Origin: Spodoptera frugiperda
Lineage: Eukaryota; Arthropoda; Insecta; Lepidoptera; Noctuidae
Assembly (NCBI RefSeq): GCF_023101765.2
Contig: NC_064226.1
Location: forward strand, 6,936,001-7,000,000
DNA length: 64,000 bases
Direction: 5' to 3'
Both the position numbers and the translations under genes were made by a program. The notes under the pieces are model-generated. The model made no database searches, was not told the origin of the DNA, and was given only the letters and a program-made list of their open reading frames with translations. This document shows positions 35,761 to 44,740 of this stretch, piece by piece (position 1 is the stretch's first letter; each line of letters starts with the position of its first letter).

Positions 35761-36558
35761 CAAGTGAAATGTATTCTTTGAGGAATCACCAAAAAATCTT
35801 GAGATGGCACATCTATAACTTTTAATTTCGTGTAAGGATAGGCACGGGGCCATGTTTATGCTGCCTCCAACGAATCTTTGATACCAAATTCTTTTAGAAC
35901 CGGCCGCACGTACACATTCACTCATATTTTAGATAACGTTCGACTGTTTCTCTGGTTCTCCACCGAATGTGAATAAAAATACGAATATTTTACCATCCCT
36001 GCGAGTTCGTGCATAGATACCGGAATTTATTGTTAGGTTAGGTTTTATTTTTATTACGTTTTTTGATGAATAAAACACTGCGCTGATAGAATTTGTTCAC
36101 AGATCGACGGAAGGCAATGAGCAAATATTTTGATGAATATGAAAAAAATAGAGTTTAAGTTCGTTACAGAAAAAAATACGTGGTATTTGTTGAAATAGAA
36201 GAACAAAATCGAAAAAATTGTTGATAAATTTTAAGCATCTATTGTTTTTTCCCAACAAAACGTGAATCGATATACTGAAATACTTATACCATCAATTAAA
36301 TTGTGTAAACATGTATTTTGATATTCATCAATGAGTAACAACAGCAATAAATGACTTCTACGAAACAGTAGTTTTGTTGGATAAAAATATGAAAAAGTAT
36401 CCTATATCAAAATTAATACATGAACAATTTAATATCAACACTTGTTCAAACGACTTTACTTACTTCAGAATCAGTTGACTTTAAAATTTGATTCTGTATT
36501 TTTTTTCAATTAATTGAATAATAACACTTTTTAATTTATTGTTCACAGATATAACTGG

Positions 36559-36676
36559 CCAATCAAAAAATGTCGGATTGTAAACGGTAGTGTTCAAAAT
36601 GAGAAGACTAAAGTGGGTGTCGAGGTTGGATAGCGGCGGTAGGTGGCAGCACCGAGCAGTGACACGTTGAAGCAAG
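36559..36676 (+). promoter_or_regulatory. Proximal promoter / 5' leader of the signal-peptide exon
   Basis: A CCAAT box (CCAATCA, 36559-36565) lies 118 bases before the start codon. From about 36600 the sequence becomes GC-rich, with TAGCGGCGGTAGGTGGCAGC. The transcription start is not identifiable: no TATA box was found and no exact initiator. A 23-codon upstream frame (36599-36670) lies in this leader and stops six bases before the main ATG. Confidence 0.4.
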
Positions 36677-36749
36677 ATGGCGTCGCATGCGCAGGGCGGC
36701 CCGCTGGCGCGCCTTCTCATACTGGCTGTTTTACATGTCAATTTTATTG
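36677..36749 (+). CDS. First coding exon of a secreted or membrane protein (signal peptide), gene unknown
   Basis: An ATG with A at -3 and G at +4 opens 24 complete codons plus one base, ending at a splice donor (G|GTAAGC, 36750). The encoded N-terminus has a short polar stretch, MASHAQGGPLAR, then the hydrophobic core LLILAVLHVNFIG. This fits a signal peptide. A phase-1 intron right after the signal peptide is typical of genes for extracellular-domain proteins such as immunoglobulin-type receptors, adhesion molecules and secreted factors, but nothing here tells which. The next exon was not found in the following 27 kb, so the first intron is at least that long, or the downstream exon is unrecognisable. 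Codons are GC-rich, unlike the AT-rich flanks. The 123-codon minus frame (36481-36852) across this site is a shadow. The call relies on start context, hydrophobic core and donor only. No transcript evidence is available. Confidence 0.6.
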
Positions 36750-38175
36750 GTAAGCTTACTTCATTATCTATATTTAAATACGTGATGCAGAAAACTTTGT
36801 AATGCAGTTTTACGAAAATTGCGCGGACGTAGGAGCATAAAATTTGGTACACTTATAGTTTATGTGTAGGAGAAGTGCAGCATGCTAATATTTTTCAAAA
36901 ATAATGCTAATAAATAAAACATTACACGCACATGCATAGTATCTGATCGTATTTGACAAAACGTCAAAATCAATAGACATTGCGATGATATTCTGACGTC
37001 TCATATGAATAGAGTTTGTTTGAGTTTGAGTTAAATAAAAATTATCCTTGAACGTATGTTAAGTGGTATTGTAAATTAAATCGTATATGGTCGAATTTCG
37101 ACCACTAGGCGACCACTAGTTTATTTAAATACACAGAAAATCTATCAGTTTTCCGAAAAAATCTCTATATCAATTCGTCATCATAAGAAATTAGGCTTAT
37201 TATAGCTTATATTTCAATCCTTAAGAATAATAATTATGTTTTTTATAAGTTTCGTGAGATGTACTGAATTAATTATTATGTTATCGACTTACCCTTGTAT
37301 GTGTTTGTCGAGAAACTACGTGAGTTCATCGATAACATAAATAATAAGTACATAATAAATAAAGTCCAAACCTATCACCAAACAAAAAACGTAAATATTT
37401 TCATACGATCGAAAGTACATAAAAATGTATTACCGAGTCCTTTTAATATTCCTTTTAGGAAAAAGGGGGAAAAGTGTCATTTGGCCGCTTGTTTAAAATG
37501 GGTTCAAAAATTGCTACATTACTTTGTAGTGACAGATTGTTCGCTCATCGCCCGGGGCAGTACACCAGGTTATTTCCCTGAGTTGACTCCTAAAATTACC
37601 GTGGGACAGTAAACAACTGGCTAGCTGCGTTTTGTTTTATTTTTATAACGATTGATGCCGGATTCCTATATCTTAATGACTGTTAAAAGTTGTAGTTTTT
37701 GACACTTGCAATTGCACTTGTTTATATGATACAAATATATTATTTTTTTAATTGTTTCATTTTTCTAAATCTCAATTGATAAAATATAACTAAGGTTATT
37801 TGAGAATTCAGGTCTCATCACATCACTATCAAACCTCAGTACTGCCTACATTGCCTTAAACCAAAGTAATAAATATTTTTATGATAATTGTTGTTCTTGA
37901 ATAATGAATGAATACTTGTTGCTTTAAGTAAGAGGTCGATAAACTTACCTACTAGCATTTATTTTGAACACATTACAATTAATTACATCACAATTAATTT
38001 AATATTTTGGAAAAAGTGATCGTCTTTTCTACACAAGTCATAAATTCAAAAATATAGACTTATAAAATCTATGTTAGACATACTGCGTGCATTTCTATTT
38101 GTAGCTTAATAATGATTTGTACATAAATTGGAATATTACTTTTATGTTAAAATTCAATTTAAAAATTATTTCCCA
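36750..38175. other. Putative start of intron 1, no second exon recognised
   Basis: A TCCTTTTAATATTCCTTTTAG tract near 37438-37458 looks like an acceptor. However, the phase required by the donor at 36750 meets a stop after about a dozen codons, so it is not a good match. The 105-codon + frame (37295-37612) has no recognised domain. Confidence 0.4.
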
Positions 38176-38191
38176 AAAAGGTAATTCATCA

Positions 38192-39508
38192 TCAGCCTAT
38201 AGCAGTCCACTGCTGGACATAGGCCTCCCCAATTGTTCGCCACTTTGCTCTATCACTAGCGACTCGCATCCAGCTCCTGCCAGCCATCCTGCGCAGATCG
38301 TCACTCCACCTCGCCTGGGGGCGTCCTACACTACGTTTACCGAGACGCGGTCTCCACTCCAGGACTCGCTTACCCCAACGGTTGTCGGTCCTGCGGCTAA
38401 TATGGCCGGCCCACTGCCACTTCAGCTTGCTGATCCGGTGGGCTATGTCGATCACCTTGGTTCTCTGCCGAATCACTTCGTTTCGAATGCGATTTCGGAG
38501 AGAGACACCGAGCATAGCCCTTTCCATAGCCCGCTGAGCGACTTTGAGTTTGTGGACCAGTCTAGCCGTAAGTGTCCACGTTTCGGCACCGTATGTCATT
38601 ACGGGTAGGACGCACTGGTTAAAGACTTTCGTCTTTAGGCACTGTGGGATTGACGATGAGAAGACTCGACGGAATTTTCCGAAAGCTGCCCAACCCAACT
38701 GAATTCTCCTATTCACCTCATCCTCAAAGTTGTTTCTACCTAACTGCAACGTTTGCCCGAGGTAGACATATTTCTGAACAACTTCGAGGACGGCTCCGTG
38801 GATCGCAATCGGTTCCGGTAGAACATGTTCATTGAACATGACCTTGGTTTTGTCCAAGTTCATCCGTAGGCCGATGCGTGCAGAGGAGTCAGCCAGGTCG
38901 TTCAGCATCCCTTGTAGGTCCTGCAGCGTTTCTGCCATTATGACGATATCATCTGCGAATCGCAAGTGAGAGATGTGTTCGCCATTGATATTGATGCCAC
39001 GTCCTTTCCAGTGCAGCGTCTTGAACATATCCTCCATTGCATTAGTGAACAGTTTCGGGGATATGACGTCCCCTTGTCTCACTCCTCGATGCAATGGTAT
39101 GAGACGTGTTTGCTGATTCTGTACTTGGACGGACATAGCGGCGGCTTCGTAAAGACATTTCATCACTTGGATGTATCGCCAATCAACCTGGCATCGCTGC
39201 AAGGACTCCAGGACAGACCAGATTTCTATCGAGTCAAAGGCCTTCTCATAGTCCACAAATGCTAGGCACAGGGGCTCATTATACTCTTCGGTTTTCTGTA
39301 TAATCTGCCGCACTGTGTGGATGTGGTCTATGGTGCCGTATCCGCTCCGAAATCCAGCCTGTTCCGGTGGTTGGAATTCGTCGAGTCTTCGCGCAAGACG
39401 GTTCGTGATCACTCTTGAGAACAGCTTATAGACGTGGCTTAGAAGCGAAATGGGTCGATAGTTCTTCAGAAGGCTTTTGTCCCCTTTCTTGAAGAACAAG
39501 ACGACCAC
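38192..39508 (-). pseudogene. Reverse transcriptase and C-terminal part of the RTE-like polyprotein
   Basis: This 438-residue frame holds the RT domain. Visible are KNYRPISLLS near residue 15, FVDYEKAFD (84-92, first catalytic aspartate), RGVRQGDVISPKLF (141-154) and the FADD box (184-187), followed by the thumb and a C-terminal KWQWAGHISRR..RWSDDLRR tail. FADD in place of YADD is usual in RTE-type enzymes. The first listed residue is not a true start: the frame is entered from upstream and the join to the endonuclease frame is broken by a single-base shift near 39531-39535. All catalytic motifs look intact, so decay is recent. The stop TGA lies in the 3' terminal repeat, a compact arrangement known in this clade. 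Confidence 0.88.
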
Positions 39509-40935
39509 ACTTCTGCTCCACGCCTCTGGAGTTCTCCTTCAAATAGGACAGCGTTAAAAAGCTTTTGGAGCTCCCTCAGTACGGGTTTGCCTCCAGCCTT
39601 TAGCAACTCTGTGGTAACGCCGTCCTCTCCAGGGGCTTTTCCATTTTTAAGCTGCCCAAGAGCAATCTCGACTTCGCCAATGCTGACTTCTGGCAGGTCT
39701 TCAGTGAAATGGCGCGTTAATGTAGCTCTAGAGTCCTCATTTTCGGGATCAGGGCGAGATGCATGCGAAGCGTATAACCGGCTATAGAAGTCCTCTATTT
39801 CCGAAAGAACCGCCGGCTTGGAGGCAACAACTTCTCCAGTTGCTGTGGTCAGTTTCGTCAGGTGGCTTCTGCCGAGAGATTGTACGAACACCTTAGACCC
39901 CCGATTCTGCTCGATGGCTTTTTCAATAGAAGCGGTATTAGAGCACCGGAGGTCGTGCCGCACGCGTTTATTGATCTCCCGGTTCAGTGTTCGTTTTCCT
40001 GACGAAGTGACGGGTGGGTTTTCACGTCGTTTCCTCATCAGCCCCAGGGTCTCCTCGGAAAGTTTAGACTTCCTGCCCTTACGTCGCATGTTACAGAATC
40101 TCGTACCTTCGCCCCTGAGGACTCGAACTACATTTTCTAGGTTCTGGTTAACGTCCGTTGTGGTTTCCAAGGCAGCAAATCGGTTTTCCAGATTAAGCTG
40201 GAACGTTTCAGATCCAGTGATGGTTTGGAGCATAGTAGGTCGGAGCCTGGACTTCATCAAACGGACACGTTCGGCTTTAAAGTCGATATTCAGAGTGCCT
40301 CGGACAAGTCTGTGATCACTGCCGGTGTTAAACCTGTTGATCACGGAGACATCTCTGAATATGTATCGCCTGTCCGCTATGATGAAGTCGATCTCATTTT
40401 TTGTCATAGTGTCGGGGCTCCGCCAGGTCCACTTCCTTTGGGGCTGCTTTTTGAAAAACGAGTTCATCAAGAACAGCCCCTCTCGTTCGAGGAAGTTGAC
40501 CAGCATCCGCCCCCTATGGTTTCTGACTCCAAAACCATGGGATCCTACTACCGATTTACTGCAATTCTGTACTCCCACTTTAGCGTTAAAGTCTCCCATG
40601 ACAACATTGTAGTGGGTCTTAGTAGTGAAGTGGAGGGCCCTCGATATGTCATCGAACATTTCCTCCACCTCATCATCTGAATGTGCCGAGGTCGGTGCGT
40701 ACACTTGCACCACCTTAAGGCTGTACCTCTCGGTGAGCTTGATAATGAGGTACGCTACCCTGCTCGACACACTAGATATTTCCACAACGTTATCAGAGAG
40801 AGACTTATTGACCAGAAACCCAACGCCACCTTGGGATTGTTGGTCTCCCTCTCGGAAGTACATTAGGTGGCCGGACTCTAGGGTTACGGTGTCCTCCCCT
40901 CTCTTCGGACTTCGCTTAACCCCAGAACGTGCCAC
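39466..40935 (-). pseudogene. Endonuclease and linker part of the RTE-like polyprotein
   Basis: This 489-residue frame contains the apurinic/apyrimidinic-type endonuclease: VYAPT (78-82), MGDFNA (113-118), NEIDFI (170-175) and the catalytic SDHRL (206-210). These correspond to the Asp/Asn and Asp-His active-site motifs of target-primed retrotransposons. The following part (about 250-480) is the basic linker and the N-terminal RT region, with LGQLKNGKAPGEDGVT near residue 420. The listed start is artificial: the frame overlaps the N-terminal frame at 40884-40935, and the shift lies at the C run 40896-40899. It ends prematurely after a second shift near 39533, where it reads into the RT frame's sequence out of phase. 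Confidence 0.88.
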
Positions 40936-41150
40936 CTAATCTTCCCAAGCTCCACCTCCAGTTGCGCCAGATGCGAGTCAAGCCGTAGTGTGCGTCCGTT
41001 GTACGTCGCCAGGGTCAATTTGTTTTGGTGGCCTCCCATAACCCGGGGATTCTTCGCACCCCCTGCCCCGCCGCTACCATGACCGCCACCGTGGCCAGGC
41101 CTAGCGGGGCCGCCGGGAACTAGGGGCCGCGGCCTTGTTCTTTTAAACAT
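40884..41150 (-). pseudogene. N-terminal part of the RTE-like polyprotein
   Basis: This 88-residue frame starts at a true ATG (41150), 242 bases inside the element. The first 35 residues are basic and rich in Gly, Pro and Ala (RTRPRP, GGGHGSGGAGG). Next comes the first endonuclease strand, LTLATYNGRTL, with the conserved Asn. It ends in LGLSEVRR, where the catalytic Glu of the endonuclease is present. The frame then runs into a stop a few codons after the single-base shift at 40896-40899. The protein continues in the neighbouring frame. Confidence 0.85.
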
Positions 41151-41781
41151 TGGAGGAGTTGCCCGTAATCGCCACGCTGGGCAGGCGGGTTGGCGATCGC
41201 AGGGCGTAAACTTCTCGCACCAGTGATGCTGCTGCCCGTCACTGGCCTGTAATTTAGTTTACGCCTTAATAGTGATGGTTATCCCGCCATCAGTCGGTCG
41301 CCAGAGCCTCGTTCGCTAATCGGCAGGATGCACCACGGGCAGGTGAGGTTGGCATTTGGGCAAAATGGTGGTAGTTCACCCCTTACACCCCCAAAAGGTA
41401 ATGAATATCTTAAAATAGCCGAAACTAATTGAATATTGTTTATTCTTTGATATATAAATAGCATTCGAATATAATGATCGTAATATTCAGTAAATGTTGA
41501 GTGAATCTGTTTATCTAGGACATCGTGTGGGTTGTCAAAGCCTAAAACTGTGTAGCATGAAATAAGGGCGAAGGCAGACTAGGTTGAAGCATTCAATTCG
41601 CGTATTTTTTCTTTTACAAGGAAGTAATTGTATTACAGTTAGATTTCCCTAACATAAAATTTTGTTCTTACGGTATTAAAAGACAAAATTAAAAATACTT
41701 AACTTTTTTTAAAAATAACTAAAATCAATACTAAATTAACTCACTAAAATCACGGTTTACGCACATATATTAGCAGAGATA

Positions 41782-41856
41782 AGCACTACTAGTTTCGATT
41801 CACAGAGGGACTCTTCATCATGTGCAGCGTGCGCAGACGCCGCAACGTCGCGAAGT
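41782..41856 (+). mobile_element. Dispersed-repeat fragment next to family G
   Basis: The segment CACTACTAGTTTCGATTCAC, AGAGGGACTCTTCATCATG, CAGCGTGCG, which I recall from moth repeats (not searched), lies just left of family G. It could be its 5' neighbour or a separate older insertion. Confidence 0.35.
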
Positions 41857-41873
41857 CAATACTGACTAATACT

Positions 41874-42872
41874 ATGTCGATCGTTACACGACTTCGGTTC
41901 ATGTTATTGTTTTAATTTATCGAAAAAAAGTAAATAAATAGTAAAAAGGTATGAAAAAAATAATATCAATATAATAAAACATTTAGTACAAAGAAAATGC
42001 TCTAACGGAGTATAGATAATTCTATGTCGATCGTTACACGACTTCGGTTCATGTTATTGTTTTAATTCATCGAAAAAAAGTAAATAAATAGTAAAAAGGT
42101 ATGAAAAAAATAATATCAATATAATTAAACTTTTAGTACAAAGAAAATGCCCGAACGGAGTATAAATAAATAATCCAAGTTGTCTTTATCCTCGATAGAT
42201 GGCGTTGGGATCGAAATAGATCGCGCTATGGTTTCGTTACATTCATTTGGTTGGGTATCGGCCGAGCGCTTCGGTACTATCGTAGAAAAAGTGTATTATC
42301 AGTCGTATGATTATTTGTCTGTAGTGGTCCTGCTGTTTCGTATATTCTAAATTGGTTTCGTTGTATTTGTCAATTAATAAGTTTATTTGTTGGGTTTTCC
42401 TGGTTTTTTGGTTAAACTATTTAACGTAGGTTTAGTTTGATATCGATTATTAGTAGTTACTGTAGTTAGTTTTTTTAATAAAATTGTAAGTCTAATTTTT
42501 TTTTTAAATTAGATTAGATTTAAGTCGTTTCTTTTAAATTATTTAGTTTAAGCTTGGTTATTATAGCATAGAGGATAGGTTGTAATATAGTTTCTTTTTT
42601 AATTGTTATAAATTCGTAATTCGTAGCTTTCTTTAGTTTTAAGTTAGTTTAAGTCCGTTTTTAAACTATTTTTTTAATGCCCTAAGTGAGTATACATCTA
42701 TTAAATTCAAACGCAGAGCTCATTATGTTGATTTTTGAAGAGTTCCCTGGAATATCTTCCACATCTCATTTTTGAAGAGATCCCGCGAGATCGGGAACTA
42801 TGTGGTTAAAACCAAAAATTTGCCGGAAGTCACTATTCCACGCGAACGAAGTCGCGGGCAAAAGCTATACTG
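41874..42872 (+). mobile_element. Family G element, copy 2, with internal 150-bp tandem units and Helitron-like end
   Basis: Two units start at 41874 and 42024 (ATGTCGATCGTTACACGACTTCGG each time, period 150 bp). They share GTAAATAAATAGTAAAAAGG and TTTAGTACAAAGAAAATGC. After the second unit the sequence matches 29990-30581 of copy 1. It then continues past copy 1's end to a terminus with a 5-bp stem (CGCGA-ACGAAG-TCGCG) and GGCAAAAGCTA. A short GC hairpin just before a terminal CTA(G) recalls Helitron ends. No protein is encoded, so it would be non-autonomous. The 5' end is not defined. Confidence 0.55.
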
Positions 42873-44599
42873 ACTAAAATTAGTACAGTTCAAACTTATA
42901 ACTTCCACTTATAACTATAAAACAAGCCATTAAATATACAAAGTTATATTTTATGAACAGTAATACCTAATCCTACGAACCACAGCATAAAATGGATCAA
43001 AACACGGAGTACAGTTTCAATTAGGTAATCAGAAACCAACGTATCTGTTAGACGAGCTATAGGCTATAGCTCGTCATTGATGCGTGCTGCAGTGTGTACG
43101 AACCTTAACGCGACGTTTACGACATTCGGGTTTGCGTTTCCCAACCCTTTGTTGTGAACTCTCTCTCATTTCACAAAGTGCAAGCTTTCATTGCGTAAAC
43201 ATAGAACGCTTCATAATACTAAACTATTGTAGCTTACACTGTTACGTTTCGAGATCGCACGCTAAAATGTATCTGGGAATTAGTGGGATGAATTTGTTTT
43301 TGTTTTATGGAGTTTTGTTTGTAGTTGAGTTGAGTTTGTTTGTTTAATGGTTTAAGAATTTGTGACATATCTCTTGATGCAAGTTAAGTAATAAATACAG
43401 ATTAAATTAATAGACAATTGTAGAAACATTTAAAAATGATGATATATATGATGATTATTATTAAAAATTTAAAACGTGTTTCCTGTCTTCATATAAACAA
43501 AAAATGTTCAGATATTACTATCTATACTTACAGTAAAGACGGTATTACTCATAATATTTTGAACAGAAAAATACTCAACGATTTTACTTAAGTCTGTGGA
43601 CACTGGACAAACAACCGCTTATTATTTATGTATTAACATTTCAAAGTAACAGGTACTGGACAGTTATGAGTGTAAGCAGACATGATAGTAAAGCCGACGT
43701 TTATGATGTCTAGACAGACACACTGGACGACTGCATTTATAGATATTGTCAAGAATTCTAGTCATCTTCACTATTAGTTCTTGAGAAATTATTTCTCTAG
43801 GTAATGTTGAAACTTGATTCTGAGAGAACTTAAAGCCGGCTTTAGGAGACAATTACTTTTTCTATAAAATGGATTGAGGAAAAATTACTATACTACTATC
43901 CAATCGCTTAGAATAACATTGAATGAAACAAAAATAAATTGTAATTAAGTAATTGGCTTAATTATGCTTTAGAATAATTTTACCTCTCTTTTATATATTT
44001 TCGTAATCCCACCCATTACATAAACAAGTTGGTAGAACAATATAATATTTAAAACATTTTCCAACATTCTTAAATCGGGTGGCTTCCTCTAAAAACCTCT
44101 ATGAGTTGCTAGAGAAATATTCAAAGAATTCTCTTTCAGCGCAAAAGGCAATATTAATTAACTACATCATCAAGCGGGCCCTTTTATACCCTCAAAGTGC
44201 TTACATAAAAAAGAGTATTTAATGTTTGTGTAGAATAAATCCAGCGAGACATTTTGCAAATGGATTTTTTGTAGTCACATTGGAGCAATTCATTTGACGT
44301 TGATAAAAATATAAAAGCACCGTGGAGTAACGCGGATAACCCTTTCAATGCTCAAAGCGTTCGGCACACTCGTTGAAAAGCCGTTGAGAGGTCAAAACAT
44401 AGAAAGGCCACGCACGCGGCAGCGCCCTTTAATTGCTGAAATTTACAACTTCTAATAGGATTTTTGGCACTCAAACTTTAGCAGGACAGAATATGGAGTC
44501 AATTGTATAGTTTTTGTCACTATTTTGTCAAGTTTATTATATAGATTAACTTTCGAAAATCGCGGCTCACTTTAGGATTTTCTCTTATGTCGTGACTGC
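42873..44599. other. Unassigned sequence
   Basis: It contains the perfect palindrome at 43051-43075, a GC-richer patch just after it (43080-43180) and a patch at 44300-44440. No exon was recognised. Confidence 0.4.
43051..43075. repeat. 25-bp near-perfect palindrome (12-bp stem, 1-base loop)
   Basis: GACGAGCTATAG (43051-43062) and CTATAGCTCGTC (43064-43075) are exact reverse complements around a single G. No similar sequence was seen elsewhere in the window. It could be a regulatory dimer site, a MITE centre or a cruciform-prone site. Confidence 0.85.
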
Positions 44600-44604
44600 G
44601 TTTA

Positions 44605-44740
44605 CAATCATACAAATTCATATACATATGGCACCAGACCCGAAACAATAATTTGTGGATCACACAAAGAGTTGCTCCGTGCGGGAATCAAACCCGCTAC
44701 ACGTTACGCGGCAGCCGGTTGCCCAGTCACCGTGCAGTCA
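44605..44740 (-). mobile_element. Family C tRNA-derived SINE, minus
   Basis: Read on the minus strand: GACTGCACGGTGACTGGGC (A box decayed), GTAGCGGGTTTGATTCCCGC (B box), GAGCAACTCTTTGTGTGATC, then TTGTTTCGGGTCTGG and CATATGTATATGAATTTG. The body matches 1635-1705. It is truncated before the 3' tail. Confidence 0.8.

Larger units (their letters stand above)
33346..36480. other. Unassigned 3.1-kb stretch
   Basis: It holds family D copies near 34573-34655 and 35100-35160, a candidate island at 34200-34400, a 20-bp palindrome at 35034 and a truncated RTE end at 35672. Otherwise it is AT-rich, with unsupported frames below 100 codons. Confidence 0.45.
38186..41392 (-). mobile_element. Nearly full-length RTE-like non-LTR retrotransposon with 10-bp TSD
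   Basis: The 3.2-kb element is flanked by AAAAGGTAAT at 38176-38185 and 41393-41402. Read on the minus strand it has a GC-rich 5' leader of about 240 bp (41151-41392), one coding region now split over three frames, and a 3' end where the stop codon lies inside TGATGATGA. Endonuclease followed by reverse transcriptase in one protein of about 1000 residues, no separate gag-like frame, a 3.2-kb size and a short 3' repeat tail together fit the RTE clade. No internal repeats or large deletions were seen. The element is much GC-richer than its surroundings and lies antisense to the putative host gene, within its presumed first intron. Confidence 0.9.

Noticed and set aside
36481..36852. 123-codon minus frame across the signal-peptide exon
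   Set aside because: No recognised domain; the GC-rich exon removes stops on the opposite strand. The + strand has start context and a donor.
37295..37612. 105-codon + frame with an acceptor-like tract at 37438-37458, considered as exon 2
   Set aside because: The reading phase required by the exon 1 donor meets a stop after about 12 codons.
38117..38608. 163-codon + frame
   Set aside because: It lies antisense to the reverse transcriptase coding region of the RTE-like element and has no features of its own.
39818..40680. Overlapping + frames of 95-165 codons
   Set aside because: They are antisense shadows of the endonuclease frame.
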